DNA of 64,000 nucleotides from Bacillus sp. OV322 (GCF_900112495.1 NZ_FOMA01000003.1:395510-459509); one strand, 5' to 3'; positions 37,975 to 47,429 are shown, counted from the stretch's first letter. Notes: generated by a model from the sequence alone, not told the origin. Made by a program: numbers and translations.

Positions 37975-39078
37975 ATGGCCAAAAAAGTATTTGTCATCGG
38001 ATTGGGTTTAATAGGCGGATCACTGGCAAAAAACATTAAAATGGGACATCCCGATGCTGAAATCACGGGATATGATATCAGTGAAAAGAATATCAAACTT
38101 TCAAAGCTGCTTGGAATTATAGATGAATCAGCCGATTCCCTGCAAGAAGGATCCCTTGAGGCAGATCTGATCATCATTGCCGTTCCCGTAACAGCGGCAG
38201 AAAAAGTCCTGGATGCACTGTCCAGTCTTCCTCTAAAGCCGGGGGTGCTGGTTACAGACGCAGCAAGCACCAAAAGCACCATTGTGAAAAGAGCTGAAAA
38301 ACTTTCCGCAAACGGAATTACCTTCATAGGCGGCCATCCTATGGCAGGTTCGCATAAAAGCGGTGCAGGTGCTGCGAAAGATAACCTCTTTGAAAATGCC
38401 TTCTATCTTCTTACTCCCGGAATGGGGATTGAGGATGAGGATGTAGAAAAATTAAAGGGGTGGCTCATTGGCACTCGGGCCAATTTTCTTGTTGTTTCCC
38501 CTGAGACCCATGATTTGCTGACAGGCGTCATCAGCCATTTTCCTCATATTGTAGCAGCTGGCCTTGTTCAACAGGCGGAAGGCTATAGCAAAGAAAATAA
38601 TCTGGTTGCAAGGCTCGCTGCAGGAGGGTTCAGGGATATAACAAGGGTTGCTTCAAGCAGTCCTGACATGTGGCGCGATATCCTCTTGCATAACAAAGAT
38701 GTCCTGCTTGCACTTATGGAAGATTGGCTTGACATGATGAACGAAGTTAAAGGATTTATGGAAGCAGAAGACGGCACGGAAATACACCGTTTTTTTAAAA
38801 ATGCAAAATCATTTCGCGATGAATTGCCTCAAAGCGCAAAGGGAGCCATCCCTGCATTTTACGATTTATATATAAATATCCCGGACTTTGCAGGTGTCAT
38901 TTCAGAAATAACCGGCTATTTAGCAAATGAAGAAATCAGCATAACAAACATCAGGATACTCGAGACTAGAGAAGAAATCTACGGAGTGCTGGTCATCAGC
39001 TTCCAGACAGATGAAGACAGAGAGAAAGCAGCAGCTTGCATAGGCAGGTTAACTGACTATGAAACAATCCTGGCTTAA
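37975..39078 (+). CDS. tyrA: Prephenate dehydrogenase with ACT domain
   Basis: A 367-residue NAD enzyme producing 4-hydroxyphenylpyruvate for tyrosine. The Rossmann motif GLGLIGGSLAKN (about 9-20), the catalytic region IGGHPMAGSHKSG, and a C-terminal ACT domain (about 295-367, IPDFAGVISEITGYLANEE) that probably senses tyrosine are visible. ATG 37975 has GGGGGG upstream. It belongs to the hisC-tyrA-aroA set, although 141 bases separate it from hisC. Confidence 0.95.
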   Translation: MAKKVFVIGLGLIGGSLAKNIKMGHPDAEITGYDISEKNIKLSKLLGIIDESADSLQEGSLEADLIIIAVPVTAAEKVLDALSSLPLKPGVLVTDAASTKSTIVKRAEKLSANGITFIGGHPMAGSHKSGAGAAKDNLFENAFYLLTPGMGIEDEDVEKLKGWLIGTRANFLVVSPETHDLLTGVISHFPHIVAAGLVQQAEGYSKENNLVARLAAGGFRDITRVASSSPDMWRDILLHNKDVLLALMEDWLDMMNEVKGFMEAEDGTEIHRFFKNAKSFRDELPQSAKGAIPAFYDLYINIPDFAGVISEITGYLANEEISITNIRILETREEIYGVLVISFQTDEDREKAAACIGRLTDYETILA

Positions 39079-39099
39079 TATACAAATAGGGGGATGTCA

Positions 39100-40389
39100 G
39101 TGAATACGAGAAAGCTTCAAACTAAAATCTCCTCATTGCGGGGATCTATTAAAGTACCAGGTGATAAATCTATATCACATCGGTCAATCATGTTTGGGTC
39201 AATTGCTGAAGGCAAGACCACTGTTGAAAATTTCTTGCCGGGTGCAGATTGCCTGAGCACGATTTCATGCTTTAAGGCACTTGGCGTCCAAATTTCCGCT
39301 GATGGGGATTCTGTTTCTATTATCGGGAAAGGGCTTGAAGGGTTAATAGAGCCAACTGAGCAGCTTGATGTGGGCAATTCAGGAACAACCATCCGTCTCA
39401 TGATGGGAATTTTAGCTGGAATTGACTTTCATGTCTCTATACAAGGTGACTCTTCTATTGCAAAAAGGCCGATGAACCGCGTCGTTCAGCCATTGCGCCA
39501 AATGGGTGCCAAAATTGACGGCAGGAAAGATGGGAACTTCACTCCATTATCACTTAGGGGGGGACAGCTCCGCGGAATCCGTTATGAACTGCCTGTTGCA
39601 AGTGCACAGGTTAAATCATCCATCCTTCTCGCTGGACTGCAGGCCGAAGGGGAAACAGTGATTATTGAACCGGAGAAAACACGTGATCATACGGAAAGAA
39701 TGATTACTCTTTTCGGAGGGGAAATTGAAAAAGACGGCCATAAAATTACGATTAAAGGCGGCCAGAAATTAAAGGGTACACATATTTCTGTTCCAGGTGA
39801 CATATCATCTGCTGCTTTTTTTATGGCCGCAGCAGCCATCACGGAGAATAGTGAAGTGATCCTGGAAAATGTAGGCCTGAATCCTACCAGAACCGGCATC
39901 ATTGACGTTTTGAAGGAAATGGGAGCTGATATTACTATTGATCATGCAGAAGAATCAGGTGAGCCATACGGCACAATAACCGTCAGATCTTCTCAATTGA
40001 GGGGGATAACCATTGGCGGCAGCCTGATTCCAAGATTGATTGATGAAATACCGATCATTGCCCTCCTTGCTGCACACGCAAGCGGAACAACGATCATTAA
40101 AGATGCCGCAGAATTAAAGGTAAAAGAAACGAACCGGATTGACACAGTTGCAGGAGAGTTATCCAAATTGGGTGCTGACATTCTGGCTGCTGATGACGGA
40201 TTAATTATCCAAGGCGGAAAACCCCTTGCCGGAAATACTGTTTCGAGCCATGGAGACCACCGCATCGGCATGATGCTGGCAATAGCAGGGCTCATTACAG
40301 AAGGAGAAATGAATCTTACCGGCTCTGAGGCAATAGAAGTTTCATATCCGCAGTTTTTCGATCATTTAAATACACTCATTCCATCGTAG
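39100..40389 (+). CDS. aroA: 3-phosphoshikimate 1-carboxyvinyltransferase (EPSP synthase)
   Basis: A 429-residue enzyme joining shikimate-3-phosphate with PEP (aroE in B. subtilis). It has [40 protein letters not shown], and [20 protein letters not shown] 39100 is chosen because AGGGGG ends six bases before it; ATG 39094 abuts that site. It completes the set of chorismate-pathway genes in this cluster. Confidence 0.95.
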   Translation: MNTRKLQTKISSLRGSIKVPGDKSISHRSIMFGSIAEGKTTVENFLPGADCLSTISCFKALGVQISADGDSVSIIGKGLEGLIEPTEQLDVGNSGTTIRLMMGILAGIDFHVSIQGDSSIAKRPMNRVVQPLRQMGAKIDGRKDGNFTPLSLRGGQLRGIRYELPVASAQVKSSILLAGLQAEGETVIIEPEKTRDHTERMITLFGGEIEKDGHKITIKGGQKLKGTHISVPGDISSAAFFMAAAAITENSEVILENVGLNPTRTGIIDVLKEMGADITIDHAEESGEPYGTITVRSSQLRGITIGGSLIPRLIDEIPIIALLAAHASGTTIIKDAAELKVKETNRIDTVAGELSKLGADILAADDGLIIQGGKPLAGNTVSSHGDHRIGMMLAIAGLITEGEMNLTGSEAIEVSYPQFFDHLNTLIPS

Positions 40390-40417
40390 CACCAGGTTTT
40401 TACCCTGGTGTTTTTTA
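40390..40417 (+). terminator. Intrinsic terminator after aroA
   Basis: CACCAGG / CCTGGTG stem with T-run. Confidence 0.8.
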
Positions 40418-40821
40418 TCATTTATTCAGATTTCTCCATAAAAACAGCTTTTTCTGGAATCAGTCTTTTCTTCTCAGGGACTCAAGAATATCAGCGCCCA
40501 TCTTCCGTGAAAAAGGAAGGAAGCTTTGCTGGATTTTTGGCCATAGAATTAAAGGAAAATCGTATTGTGCTGGAGAAGCCATGGATAAGGAATTACGAAA
40601 ATCCAGGCAGGCAAGGAGTGTGAATGGAAATGCCGAACGTAATTATGATAAACTGATAAGCGCAGCATTAATAATGCGATAAGTCAGGCGGCGGAAATTA
40701 TGCAGGCTGAAGTAAAAAGTGCTAAGCACTGAGTGATGCCAGTCACGGCTTTTCCTGCTGCGATTTTTTAATTCACCGTAGACTGCAGGTGCAGACTGAC
40801 TATCACAGGAAGGAAAATTTC
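40418..40821. other. 400-bp gap before ypiA, no convincing gene
   Basis: A 71-codon frame (40408-40623) overlaps the terminator and lacks a ribosome site. Several short palindromes occur between 40650 and 40760 (GCATT/AATGC, GTGC/GCAC, GTGA/TCAC), and ATTTTTTAATT follows at about 40764. This may be a leader structure for ypiA. Confidence 0.3.
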
Positions 40822-42093
40822 ATGAATATAGTGGATAAAGCCATTCAACATTTGAAAAAAGGCGAATTAAAAGACGCTTTTGTTCATATAAATCGAATTA
40901 AAACCTCTGAATCAGCTGAGGATATGCTGGTTTTGTCAGATGAAATGCTTCAGCTGGGTTTTATTGAGGAAGCAAAAGATATATTTGAGCATTTGCTCAA
41001 GCTGTACCCTAATGAAGGGGAGCTTATTGTCTCCCTTGCTGAAATTCTTATTGATTTGGACCAGGAAGATGAAGCCATGCTGCTGCTTGAGAAAGTTAGT
41101 CCTGATGATGACCTTTATCCAAGTGCATTGCTGCTGGAAGCTGATTTATTCCAGCTTCAGGGAATGGACGAAGTCAGCGAAAGAAAACTGCTGAAAGCAA
41201 AGGAACTGCTGCCGGACGAAGTCCTCATTGATTTTGCATTGGGAGAGCTTTATTACCAGCAGGGAAGAGACCAGGATGCCGTGTCAAGCTACATAAAGGT
41301 GCTGGAGCAGCAGGAAGAGATAGGCGGCACTAATGTGAATCAAAGAGTTGCAGAGGCACTAAGCACCTCCGGAAAGTTTGAAGAAGCTCTTCCGTACTTT
41401 GAAAAGGCCCTGAAGGACAAACTGGAAATCAACACTTTATTTGAATATGCCTTTACAGCATACCAGGCGGGCATGTATCAAACGGCGGCAACAAAATTCA
41501 CTGAATTGAAGGAACTGGATAAAGAGTATCATTCACTTTATCTGCACCTTGCAAAAACATACGAACATCTTGAAGACTTGGATTCTGCACTTGAAACTGT
41601 AAAGGAAGGAATCCGGGAAGATGAATTCAATAAGGAGCTTTATTTTTTCGGCGGAAAAATCGCCCTGAAAAAAGGAGTTTCAGAAGACGCAGAGAAATTA
41701 TTCAGAGAGGCGATTGCCATCGATCCAGGTTACCTTGAAGCGGTGCTGACTCTTATCAAATTGCTGATGCACGAAGAAAGATATGATGAAGTGCTGGAAT
41801 GCATCGAGAGTGTAAGGGAATATGGTGAGGACGATCCCCAGTTTGAATGGATGGCTGCAGTAAGCTATCAGAAAAATGAGCAATATCAAGAGGCATTAAA
41901 GAGCTATCATAAAGCATATAATTCATTTAACAGCAATGAAGATTTTCTAGAAGATTACGGATTCTTTTTAATTGAAGAAGGAGACCGCCATACCTCCAGA
42001 GAAATATTTACTAAGCTTACGAAAATGAATCCTGCAAACGATGATTATGCAATGATGCTAGAACGGCTTGCAGAAGAACCTGATTCAATGTAG
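40822..42093 (+). CDS. ypiA: TPR-repeat protein YpiA
   Basis: A 423-residue cytosolic protein made of about ten tetratricopeptide repeats (for example YLHLAKTYEHLEDLDSALET and FEWMAAVSYQKNEQYQEALK). These form a superhelix for protein binding. It has the B. subtilis YpiA length and position. Its partner is unknown; conserved linkage to ypiB, ypiF and qcrABC suggests a role around the bc complex. ATG 40822 has GGAAGGA upstream. Confidence 0.85.
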   Translation: MNIVDKAIQHLKKGELKDAFVHINRIKTSESAEDMLVLSDEMLQLGFIEEAKDIFEHLLKLYPNEGELIVSLAEILIDLDQEDEAMLLLEKVSPDDDLYPSALLLEADLFQLQGMDEVSERKLLKAKELLPDEVLIDFALGELYYQQGRDQDAVSSYIKVLEQQEEIGGTNVNQRVAEALSTSGKFEEALPYFEKALKDKLEINTLFEYAFTAYQAGMYQTAATKFTELKELDKEYHSLYLHLAKTYEHLEDLDSALETVKEGIREDEFNKELYFFGGKIALKKGVSEDAEKLFREAIAIDPGYLEAVLTLIKLLMHEERYDEVLECIESVREYGEDDPQFEWMAAVSYQKNEQYQEALKSYHKAYNSFNSNEDFLEDYGFFLIEEGDRHTSREIFTKLTKMNPANDDYAMMLERLAEEPDSM

Positions 42094-42134
42094 GTTAGCC
42101 AGGGTGGGAAAATCTAATACAGAGGAGGGAACTC

Positions 42135-42683
42135 ATGGTGGCTGCCCCTGTATCTGTGAACGAAAAGAAAGATTTTATTCGGTGGTTTTTAAATCATTAT
42201 CAGCTTAAAAGAAGGGAATGCGTCTGGATATTAAATTACCTGATGAGCCATGACCAGCTGATGAAAAAAGTTCATTTTGTGGAGCATGCACAGTATTGCC
42301 CGCGGGGCCTGATCATGTCAACCCACTGTGTGGATGAAGCTCCTTTCAGATTTTATAAGTCCAATATCATGACAACGGATGCTGAAAAGTCATTTCATGA
42401 CATCCGCCTTAACCGGGAAGAAGATATATTTATCCAGCTGAATTTTAAATCTGCTTATTCTTCCTATCAATATGCTTCAGTGCTTGAGAATAATCCATTT
42501 ATGCCGAGAAGCACGGCAGGCAATGATAAGGATAAGATTCTTGCAGAGCAATTCCTGGAAAATACCATTTTGTCTTTCCAGAAAGACCGGATATTAAAGG
42601 AAATTGATGATGCGCTTGACAACAACGACGAAAAAATGTTTAAAACACTGACTGAAAAGCTTCTCAAGCTGCAAAAAGTCTGA
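42135..42683 (+). CDS. ypiB: YpiB, UPF0302 family protein
   Basis: A 182-residue soluble protein. The N-terminal part ([20 protein letters not shown]) and the C-terminal [20 protein letters not shown] (an IDEAL-type domain) match B. subtilis YpiB. No catalytic motif is seen. GAGGAGGG precedes the ATG, 41 bases after ypiA. Function is unestablished. Confidence 0.8.
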   Translation: MVAAPVSVNEKKDFIRWFLNHYQLKRRECVWILNYLMSHDQLMKKVHFVEHAQYCPRGLIMSTHCVDEAPFRFYKSNIMTTDAEKSFHDIRLNREEDIFIQLNFKSAYSSYQYASVLENNPFMPRSTAGNDKDKILAEQFLENTILSFQKDRILKEIDDALDNNDEKMFKTLTEKLLKLQKV

Positions 42684-42775
42684 CAAGCACCCGGCATGGA
42701 AATAGCTTTACCGGTTTAAAGTCCCTGCCTGACAGGATATCACTGAAAAAGTCTTAATACCTTTATAATAGGAAT

Positions 42776-42909
42776 AGGCTGATTGGAACGAAAGGTGCGA
42801 GACTCCTGAGGAATCAGCGGGACAGGTGAGACCCCGCAGGCGCTTGCGCTGAGGAGGCTCATCGCCCGCCCCGCGGAAAGCGGAGCATCCTGCAGTGGAA
42901 ATCAGCCGG
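42776..42909 (+). repeat. Intergenic palindromic repeat, best-preserved core
   Basis: The core runs from GGCTGATTGGAACGAAAGG to GGAAATCAGCC, so its ends are an 8-bp perfect inverted repeat (GGCTGATT / AATCAGCC). The centre forms a GC-rich hairpin (GGTGAGACCCCGCAGGCGCT...GAGGAGGCTCATC). The outer flanks seen in other copies are missing. Confidence 0.75.
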
Positions 42910-42933
42910 CCATTTTAAGAAAGACTACCCTTG

Positions 42934-42971
42934 CCAGATCCCTTGTTTTTATAAGGGATCTGGTTTTTTTG
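42934..42971 (+). terminator. Intrinsic terminator upstream of ypiF
   Basis: CCAGATCCCTT / AAGGGATCTGG perfect 11-bp stem with seven T residues. It lies 250 bases after ypiB, beyond the repeat. Confidence 0.8.
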
Positions 42972-43095
42972 TCCTATAATAGAGATCACTATTCGAAATG
43001 AAGGCGAAGAAGACGGGAGAAAGCAGGTATGCCAAATTAATGAAATAATGATAAAATATTGTATGACACCTAAAAAGAATGGAGAAGTGAATGAA

Positions 43096-43554
43096 ATGAA
43101 ATGGATACCTGCAGATATTGAAATGTATAACGGGGCCAAGGATTTTGTGGATACGGTCCTGATTCCGCTGGCTCCCATTTCACTTGACAGCCAAATGAAG
43201 CAATCTTCTTCCATGTATGAATTCCTTGCCATATTATCCGCTGAAATTGAAAGGCAATTTAAAGGCAGGATTCTTCTCATGCCTTCGTTGACCTATTTAA
43301 TGGAGGAGGAAAGAAATTATAGCTATGCTAACTCATGGGCTGCAAAATTACGCGAGAATAATTTCAAGCACGTCTTTTTTCTATCGTGTGACAGTGAATG
43401 GAAAAGATGTGAAAGCGAGCTTAAAGGGGGCCTCATCTGGATTCCATCCCTTCCACTTGAGCATCTTGAACTTGCGCAGGCGCGTTCTCTTGTCAGTGAA
43501 CAAGTACGCCAGGTAATGGAAATATTCACTTTAAACTGGGAAAAAGCCATTTAG
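43096..43554 (+). CDS. ypiF: YpiF (DUF2487 family)
   Basis: A 152-residue soluble protein recognised by position before qcrA and by its start MKWIPADIEMYNGAKDFVDT. The family has no assigned function. In B. subtilis the gene is linked with the cytochrome bc operon. ATG 43096 is used, with GGAG 11 bases upstream; the longer frame from ATG 43048 would add 16 unrelated residues. Confidence 0.78.
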   Translation: MKWIPADIEMYNGAKDFVDTVLIPLAPISLDSQMKQSSSMYEFLAILSAEIERQFKGRILLMPSLTYLMEEERNYSYANSWAAKLRENNFKHVFFLSCDSEWKRCESELKGGLIWIPSLPLEHLELAQARSLVSEQVRQVMEIFTLNWEKAI

Positions 43555-43578
43555 TTCGAATTTTGTGAAATTTGGATC

Positions 43579-43592
43579 TGTAAGCGCTTAAA
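43579..43592 (+). promoter_or_regulatory. Candidate CcpA cre site upstream of qcrA
   Basis: TGTAAGCGCTTAAA matches the cre consensus TGWAANCGNTNWCA with one mismatch and lies 16 bases before the qcrA -35 element. Confidence 0.45.
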
Positions 43593-43607
43593 TTATTCTG
43601 AGAAATA

Positions 43608-43636
43608 TTGACCTTGCCGAATTATTGATATATCAT
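43608..43636 (+). promoter_or_regulatory. SigA-type promoter of qcrABC
   Basis: TTGACC, a 17-bp spacer and TATCAT, about 78 bases before qcrA. Confidence 0.65.
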
Positions 43637-43713
43637 TGTAATGTCCTAGTTTAATAGTGTTCTTATTTCATTGGTCCTTTGGACTCAGTTAAGTGATAAA
43701 GGGGGGAAAAAGC

Positions 43714-44211
43714 ATGAGTAAACATAATGTTTCACGACGTCAATTCCTTAATTACACACTCACTGGCGTTGGCGGGTTTATGGCAGCGAGCGCGTTGATG
43801 CCAATGGTGCGGTTTGCTGTAGATCCTGTTCTTAAAACAAGCGCTGGCGGCAATTTTGTCGCTACCAAAGAAAAGGTCAGCGATTTAACCGATGAACCTA
43901 AACGTGTTGACTTCTCTTTCAAGGAAGTTGACGGCTGGTATGAATCTGAGGTTACAAACACTGCGTGGGTATATAAGGGAAAAGACGGTAAAATCGTGGC
44001 CTTATCACCTATTTGCAAGCATTTGGGCTGCACGGTCGGATGGAACACAGACAAAGGTAACCCAAATCAGTTTTTCTGCCCTTGCCACTATGGCAGGTAC
44101 ACAAAAGCAGGAGTGAACGTACCGGGTACTCCGCCGGCAAAACCGCTTGATATGTATGAAACCAAAGAAAAAGACGGAATTCTTTATTTAGGTCCAAAGA
44201 AGCCGCAATAA
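43714..44211 (+). CDS. qcrA: Menaquinol:cytochrome c reductase iron-sulfur subunit
   Basis: A 165-residue Rieske protein of the bc complex. It has a twin-arginine signal-anchor (SRRQFLNYTLTG) and the 2Fe-2S ligands C101-x-H103 (CKHLGC) and C122-x2-H125 (CPCHYG), with disulfide cysteines C106 and C124. It takes electrons from menaquinol on the outer face of the membrane. AAGGGGGG precedes ATG 43714. It is the first gene of qcrABC. Confidence 0.96.
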   Translation: MSKHNVSRRQFLNYTLTGVGGFMAASALMPMVRFAVDPVLKTSAGGNFVATKEKVSDLTDEPKRVDFSFKEVDGWYESEVTNTAWVYKGKDGKIVALSPICKHLGCTVGWNTDKGNPNQFFCPCHYGRYTKAGVNVPGTPPAKPLDMYETKEKDGILYLGPKKPQ

Positions 44212-44225
44212 AGGGGGCGTAAACA

Positions 44226-44900
44226 TTGTTAAACAAGATTTATGACTGGGTAGACGAACGTTTAGACATTACGCCATTATGGCGGGATATTGCTGACCAC
44301 GAGGTTCCTGAGCATGTAAACCCTGCACATCATTTTTCTGCATTTGTTTATTGTTTTGGCGGGCTGACGTTTTTCATCACAGCCATACAAATTCTTTCCG
44401 GCATGTTTTTAACCATGTATTATGTTCCGGATATTAAAAATGCATGGCAGTCTGTTTACTACCTGCAAAATGAAGTCGCTTTCGGGCAAATTGTCCGCGG
44501 CATGCACCACTGGGGAGCAAGTTTGGTTATTGTTATGATGTTTTTACATACTCTCCGCGTATTTTTCCAGGGCGCATACAAAAAACCGCGCGAGCTGAAC
44601 TGGATGGTCGGTGTACTGATTTTCTTCGTTATGCTGGCTTTGGGCCTGACAGGCTATTTGCTTCCTTGGGATATGAAAGCGCTATTTGCTACAAAGGTTA
44701 GTCTGACAATTGCTGAATCAGTTCCGCTTATCGGACCAGCCATTAAAACATTAATAGCCGGTGACCCGACAATTGTCGGTGCCCAGACGCTGACACGCTT
44801 TTTTGCCATCCATGTATTCTTCCTTCCTGCGGCGCTGCTGGCATTAATGGCTGGCCACTTCCTGATGATCCGTAAACAAGGGATTTCCGGACCATTGTAA
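44226..44900 (+). CDS. qcrB: Menaquinol:cytochrome c reductase cytochrome b subunit
   Basis: A 224-residue cytochrome b6-type subunit with four membrane helices. Heme-ligand histidines lie in helices II and IV (GMHHWGASLVIVMMFLHTLR and RFFAIHVFFLPAALLALMAGHF). It starts with TTG, with AAAGGGGGC upstream, 14 bases after qcrA. The split b6 plus separate subunit IV design is typical of Firmicutes. Confidence 0.95.
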   Translation: MLNKIYDWVDERLDITPLWRDIADHEVPEHVNPAHHFSAFVYCFGGLTFFITAIQILSGMFLTMYYVPDIKNAWQSVYYLQNEVAFGQIVRGMHHWGASLVIVMMFLHTLRVFFQGAYKKPRELNWMVGVLIFFVMLALGLTGYLLPWDMKALFATKVSLTIAESVPLIGPAIKTLIAGDPTIVGAQTLTRFFAIHVFFLPAALLALMAGHFLMIRKQGISGPL

Positions 44901-44954
44901 AATTTCTGGTTTTTTAGTATTAATAACCTTTTCATAAAGGAGGGGGATTGTTCA

Positions 44955-45719
44955 ATGCATAGAGGAAAAGGTATGAAATTTGTAGGCGATTCGCGTGTTC
45001 CTGCAGGTCGTAAACCGAATATTCCAAAAGATTATTCGGAATACCCTGGCAAGACGGAAGCATTTTGGCCGAATTTCCTTCTAAAGGAATGGATGGTCGG
45101 GGCTGTTTTCCTTGTAGGCTATTTATGCGTAACCATTGCTGAGGAATCTCCGCTGGAACGGATTGCCGATCCGACAGATACTGGATATGTGCCGCTTCCT
45201 GACTGGTATTTCCTGTTTCTGTATCAGCTATTAAAATATTCTTATGCTTCAGGGCCTTATAATCTGATCGGGCTGATTATTCCGGGAATTGCATTTGGGG
45301 CATTGCTTTTGGCTCCATTCCTTGACCGGGGACCTGAAAGGCGTCCTGCACGCAGGCCGCTGGCAACTGGTTTCATGCTTTTGGCTGTTGCTTCAATTGC
45401 GTTTTTAACCTGGCAGTCTGCAGCACATCATGACTGGGAAGCTGCTAAAAAGCAAGGTGCGATTGTAAAAGCCAGCGCAATCGATAAAAACAGTGAAGGA
45501 TATAAACTGTTTCAATCGAACGGATGCATCAGCTGCCATGGAGCTGAGCTGACAGGCGGAGGCGCAGCACCAGCACTGATGGACAATGGCCTTAAACCGG
45601 AAGAGATCGCCAAAATAGCGAAAAACGGCCGGGGATCCATGCCAAAGGGAATGTTTAAAGGAACAGATGCACAGCTAAAAGTACTTGCTGACTTTGTTTC
45701 TAAAGCAAAAAGCAAGTAA
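44955..45719 (+). CDS. qcrC: Menaquinol:cytochrome c reductase cytochrome b/c fusion subunit
   Basis: A 254-residue fusion: an N-terminal subunit IV part with three membrane helices (about 45-61, 103-121, 137-152) and the quinol-site segment DPTDTGYVPLPDWYF, followed by a C-terminal cytochrome c domain. Heme c is attached at C191-x2-C194-H195 (CISCH), and GSMPKGMF supplies the probable axial Met. The fusion is a Bacillus trait that channels electrons within the complex. AAGGAGGGGG precedes the ATG. Confidence 0.96.
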   Translation: MHRGKGMKFVGDSRVPAGRKPNIPKDYSEYPGKTEAFWPNFLLKEWMVGAVFLVGYLCVTIAEESPLERIADPTDTGYVPLPDWYFLFLYQLLKYSYASGPYNLIGLIIPGIAFGALLLAPFLDRGPERRPARRPLATGFMLLAVASIAFLTWQSAAHHDWEAAKKQGAIVKASAIDKNSEGYKLFQSNGCISCHGAELTGGGAAPALMDNGLKPEEIAKIAKNGRGSMPKGMFKGTDAQLKVLADFVSKAKSK

Positions 45720-45787
45720 AATTGACAGGTCAGGCACCGGGACTTCTGTAAATAGCAGATTTTTCGGGTTCCTGGTGACCTGCAGAC

Positions 45788-45835
45788 AAAAAATCCGTAC
45801 TTATTCCATATTTTTGGAAGAAGTACGGATTTTTT
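45788..45835 (+). terminator. Intrinsic terminator after qcrABC
   Basis: AAAAATCCGTACTT / AAGTACGGATTTTT stem of 14 bp. The transposase remnant begins within a few bases of its end. Confidence 0.85.
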
Positions 45836-45837
45836 AT

Positions 45838-46574
45838 GTTCACAGTTCTCGATACCCAGAAAAATGGTTGAAGTATATTGTACTAATGGTTGAAGGTTAT
45901 ACCCTACCAAAAATCGCTGAACGCTTAAAAATTCATATTTCCACTGCATTTTATTGGAGACATAAAATTTTGAACGCATTAGGAAGTCTTTGTTTTAATC
46001 AACTTAAAGGTATCGTCGAAAGTGACGAAACCTTTTTTCGTGAGTCTATGAAAGGTCGTGAAATTACCCATAGAAAAGCCAAGAAACGTGGGAGAAAGAA
46101 CAAAAAGAGAGGAATTTCAAACATTAAAATTGCTGTTATAGTAGCACAAGATAGAGATGGTAATATGATTGCTCGTAAAGCAGGAACAGGTCGTGTAAAA
46201 GCTGAAGAAATTGACTCTGTGAAGGTGAGTTTATTCAGCCGTCTGCTTTACTATGCACAGATACAGCAACGAACTATAAAAAGTTTGCCAAACTTAAAGG
46301 TTTACAACACGAAACCGTTAATAAACGCCAAAAACAGCGTGAAAAAAAGGGAATTTATCATATTCAGCACGTCAATAACTCTCATAACCGTTTAAAAAGT
46401 TGGATGGAACGTTTCCAAGGGGTAGCAACCAAATACTTAGATAATTACCTCAACTGGTTTCGTTGGCTTGAATTGGGCAAACAAATATCATTTGATGAAC
46501 GAGTCAAACAAATGCTTGTTTCTGCTTGCCGAACATCAAATAATTTCACAGTGGAAATGATAAGGTGTTCTTAA
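45838..46574 (+). mobile_element. Decayed IS1595-family (ISXO2-like) transposase remnant
   Basis: The first readable part (about 45850-46220) gives SSRYPEKWLKYIVLMVEGYT, LPKIAERLKIHISTAFYWRH and VESDETFF, typical of IS1595/ISXO2 transposases. The frame then shifts near 46215-46225, consistent with loss of one base, and continues to TAA 46572-46574 with LLCTDTATNYKKFAK, IYHIQHVNNSHNRLKSWMER and FQGVATKYLDNYL. The DDE-type Asp residues and the final Asn are present across the two frames. The N-terminal zinc-ribbon region of about 80 residues is missing. No terminal inverted repeats were found. The element is inactive. Confidence 0.8.
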
Positions 46575-47150
46575 AGGTTAATGTTATTAGATTCATATTT
46601 GTTGCTTCCAGGAAGCTTCTTGATTTCATTCCAGGCTTCAATCGCTTCTTCACGACTTTTCCCTTTATTTTTTGAGTCAGCAAAAAAGTCACGAATGAAA
46701 TGATTGTATTCAAATTGGGGTGCAATGTTTTTCTTGTACGAGGGGTCTTTCTTTCGTTCTTCTTCCTCATACCATGCGTCTACAACATCACGATACGTTT
46801 TTCCAACATTGTTTTTAAAGTAGTTTTGGATATAGGTGGAAAAATGAAAATTCGGGATAATTGACTTAAAAAAAGCTCTTACATCTTGACTGCAACGATG
46901 GTTTTCCGAAATGATTGTATCAAGACTTAAATCTACTTTAGGTTCCGTTTTCTTATTCACTCTTGATTTTCTAATTAGGTTTTTTTATCTCTCCTGTTCG
47001 AAGAAATGTTTCAATCCTATCGGAAATTTCTATCTTTGAGCCTGAAGCACTTATCCCGTTTTCCCTGCAAAACGTTTGAAGTTCTTCTTTCAACCAATAG
47101 AATTCTTTAAAACTTTGAATATTAATATCTTTTGTTAGATTAGGTCTCAT
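46571..47150 (-). pseudogene. SAP domain / DUF6434 protein gene, frameshifted
   Basis: Two minus-strand frames belong to one gene. The first (47150 to 46971, 59 codons) has AAGGAGG upstream and encodes MRPNLTKDINIQSFKEFYWL...ISASGSKIEISDRIE, a SAP-type nucleic-acid-binding helix pair. It stops at TAG just after a run of seven A residues. The second (start of frame near 46970 down to 46571) gives RKSRVNKKTEPKV then LDTIISENHRCSQDVRAFFK and ends in EEAIEAWNEIKKLPG, the DUF6434-like part. Removing one A restores a protein of about 190 residues. It may be a true frameshift, a slippage site or a sequence error. Its stop overlaps that of the transposase remnant, and its base composition is AT-richer than its neighbours. 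Function is unknown; binding of DNA or RNA is inferred. Confidence 0.7.
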
Positions 47151-47225
47151 CCAAAACACCTCCTTATATGCTATATTTATCCATTATAGAACAATTGTTC
47201 TCTTTTATCAAAATAAACATATCTA

Positions 47226-47429
47226 AAAACAACAAACTTTACGAAAACAGCCTTTCTTTATGATGGTTGTTTTTTAATGTGTGCCATTGTTAAGTCATGC
47301 TGATTGGAGTGTAAGGTGAGACTCCTGCTTAGATTAGCGGAACAGGTGAGACCCAGCAGGCGCAGCCTGGGAGACTCACCACCACCCGCCCCACGGAAAG
47401 CGAGCATCCGGGAGCGGAAATCAGCCGCC
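47226..47429 (+). repeat. Intergenic palindromic repeat, with flank
   Basis: A left outer block (AACAACAAACTTTACGAAAACAGCC) is followed, 50 bases on, by the core from GCTGATTGGAGTGTAAGGTG to GGAGCGGAAATCAGC. The centre holds GGTGAGACCCAGCAGGCGC...GGAGACTCACC. The gap from 47151 to 47632 has no other gene; frames over it (47304-47516, 47258-47464) are repeat readthrough. Confidence 0.75.

Noticed and set aside
40408..40623. 71-codon frame after aroA
   Set aside because: Starts inside the aroA terminator, no ribosome site.
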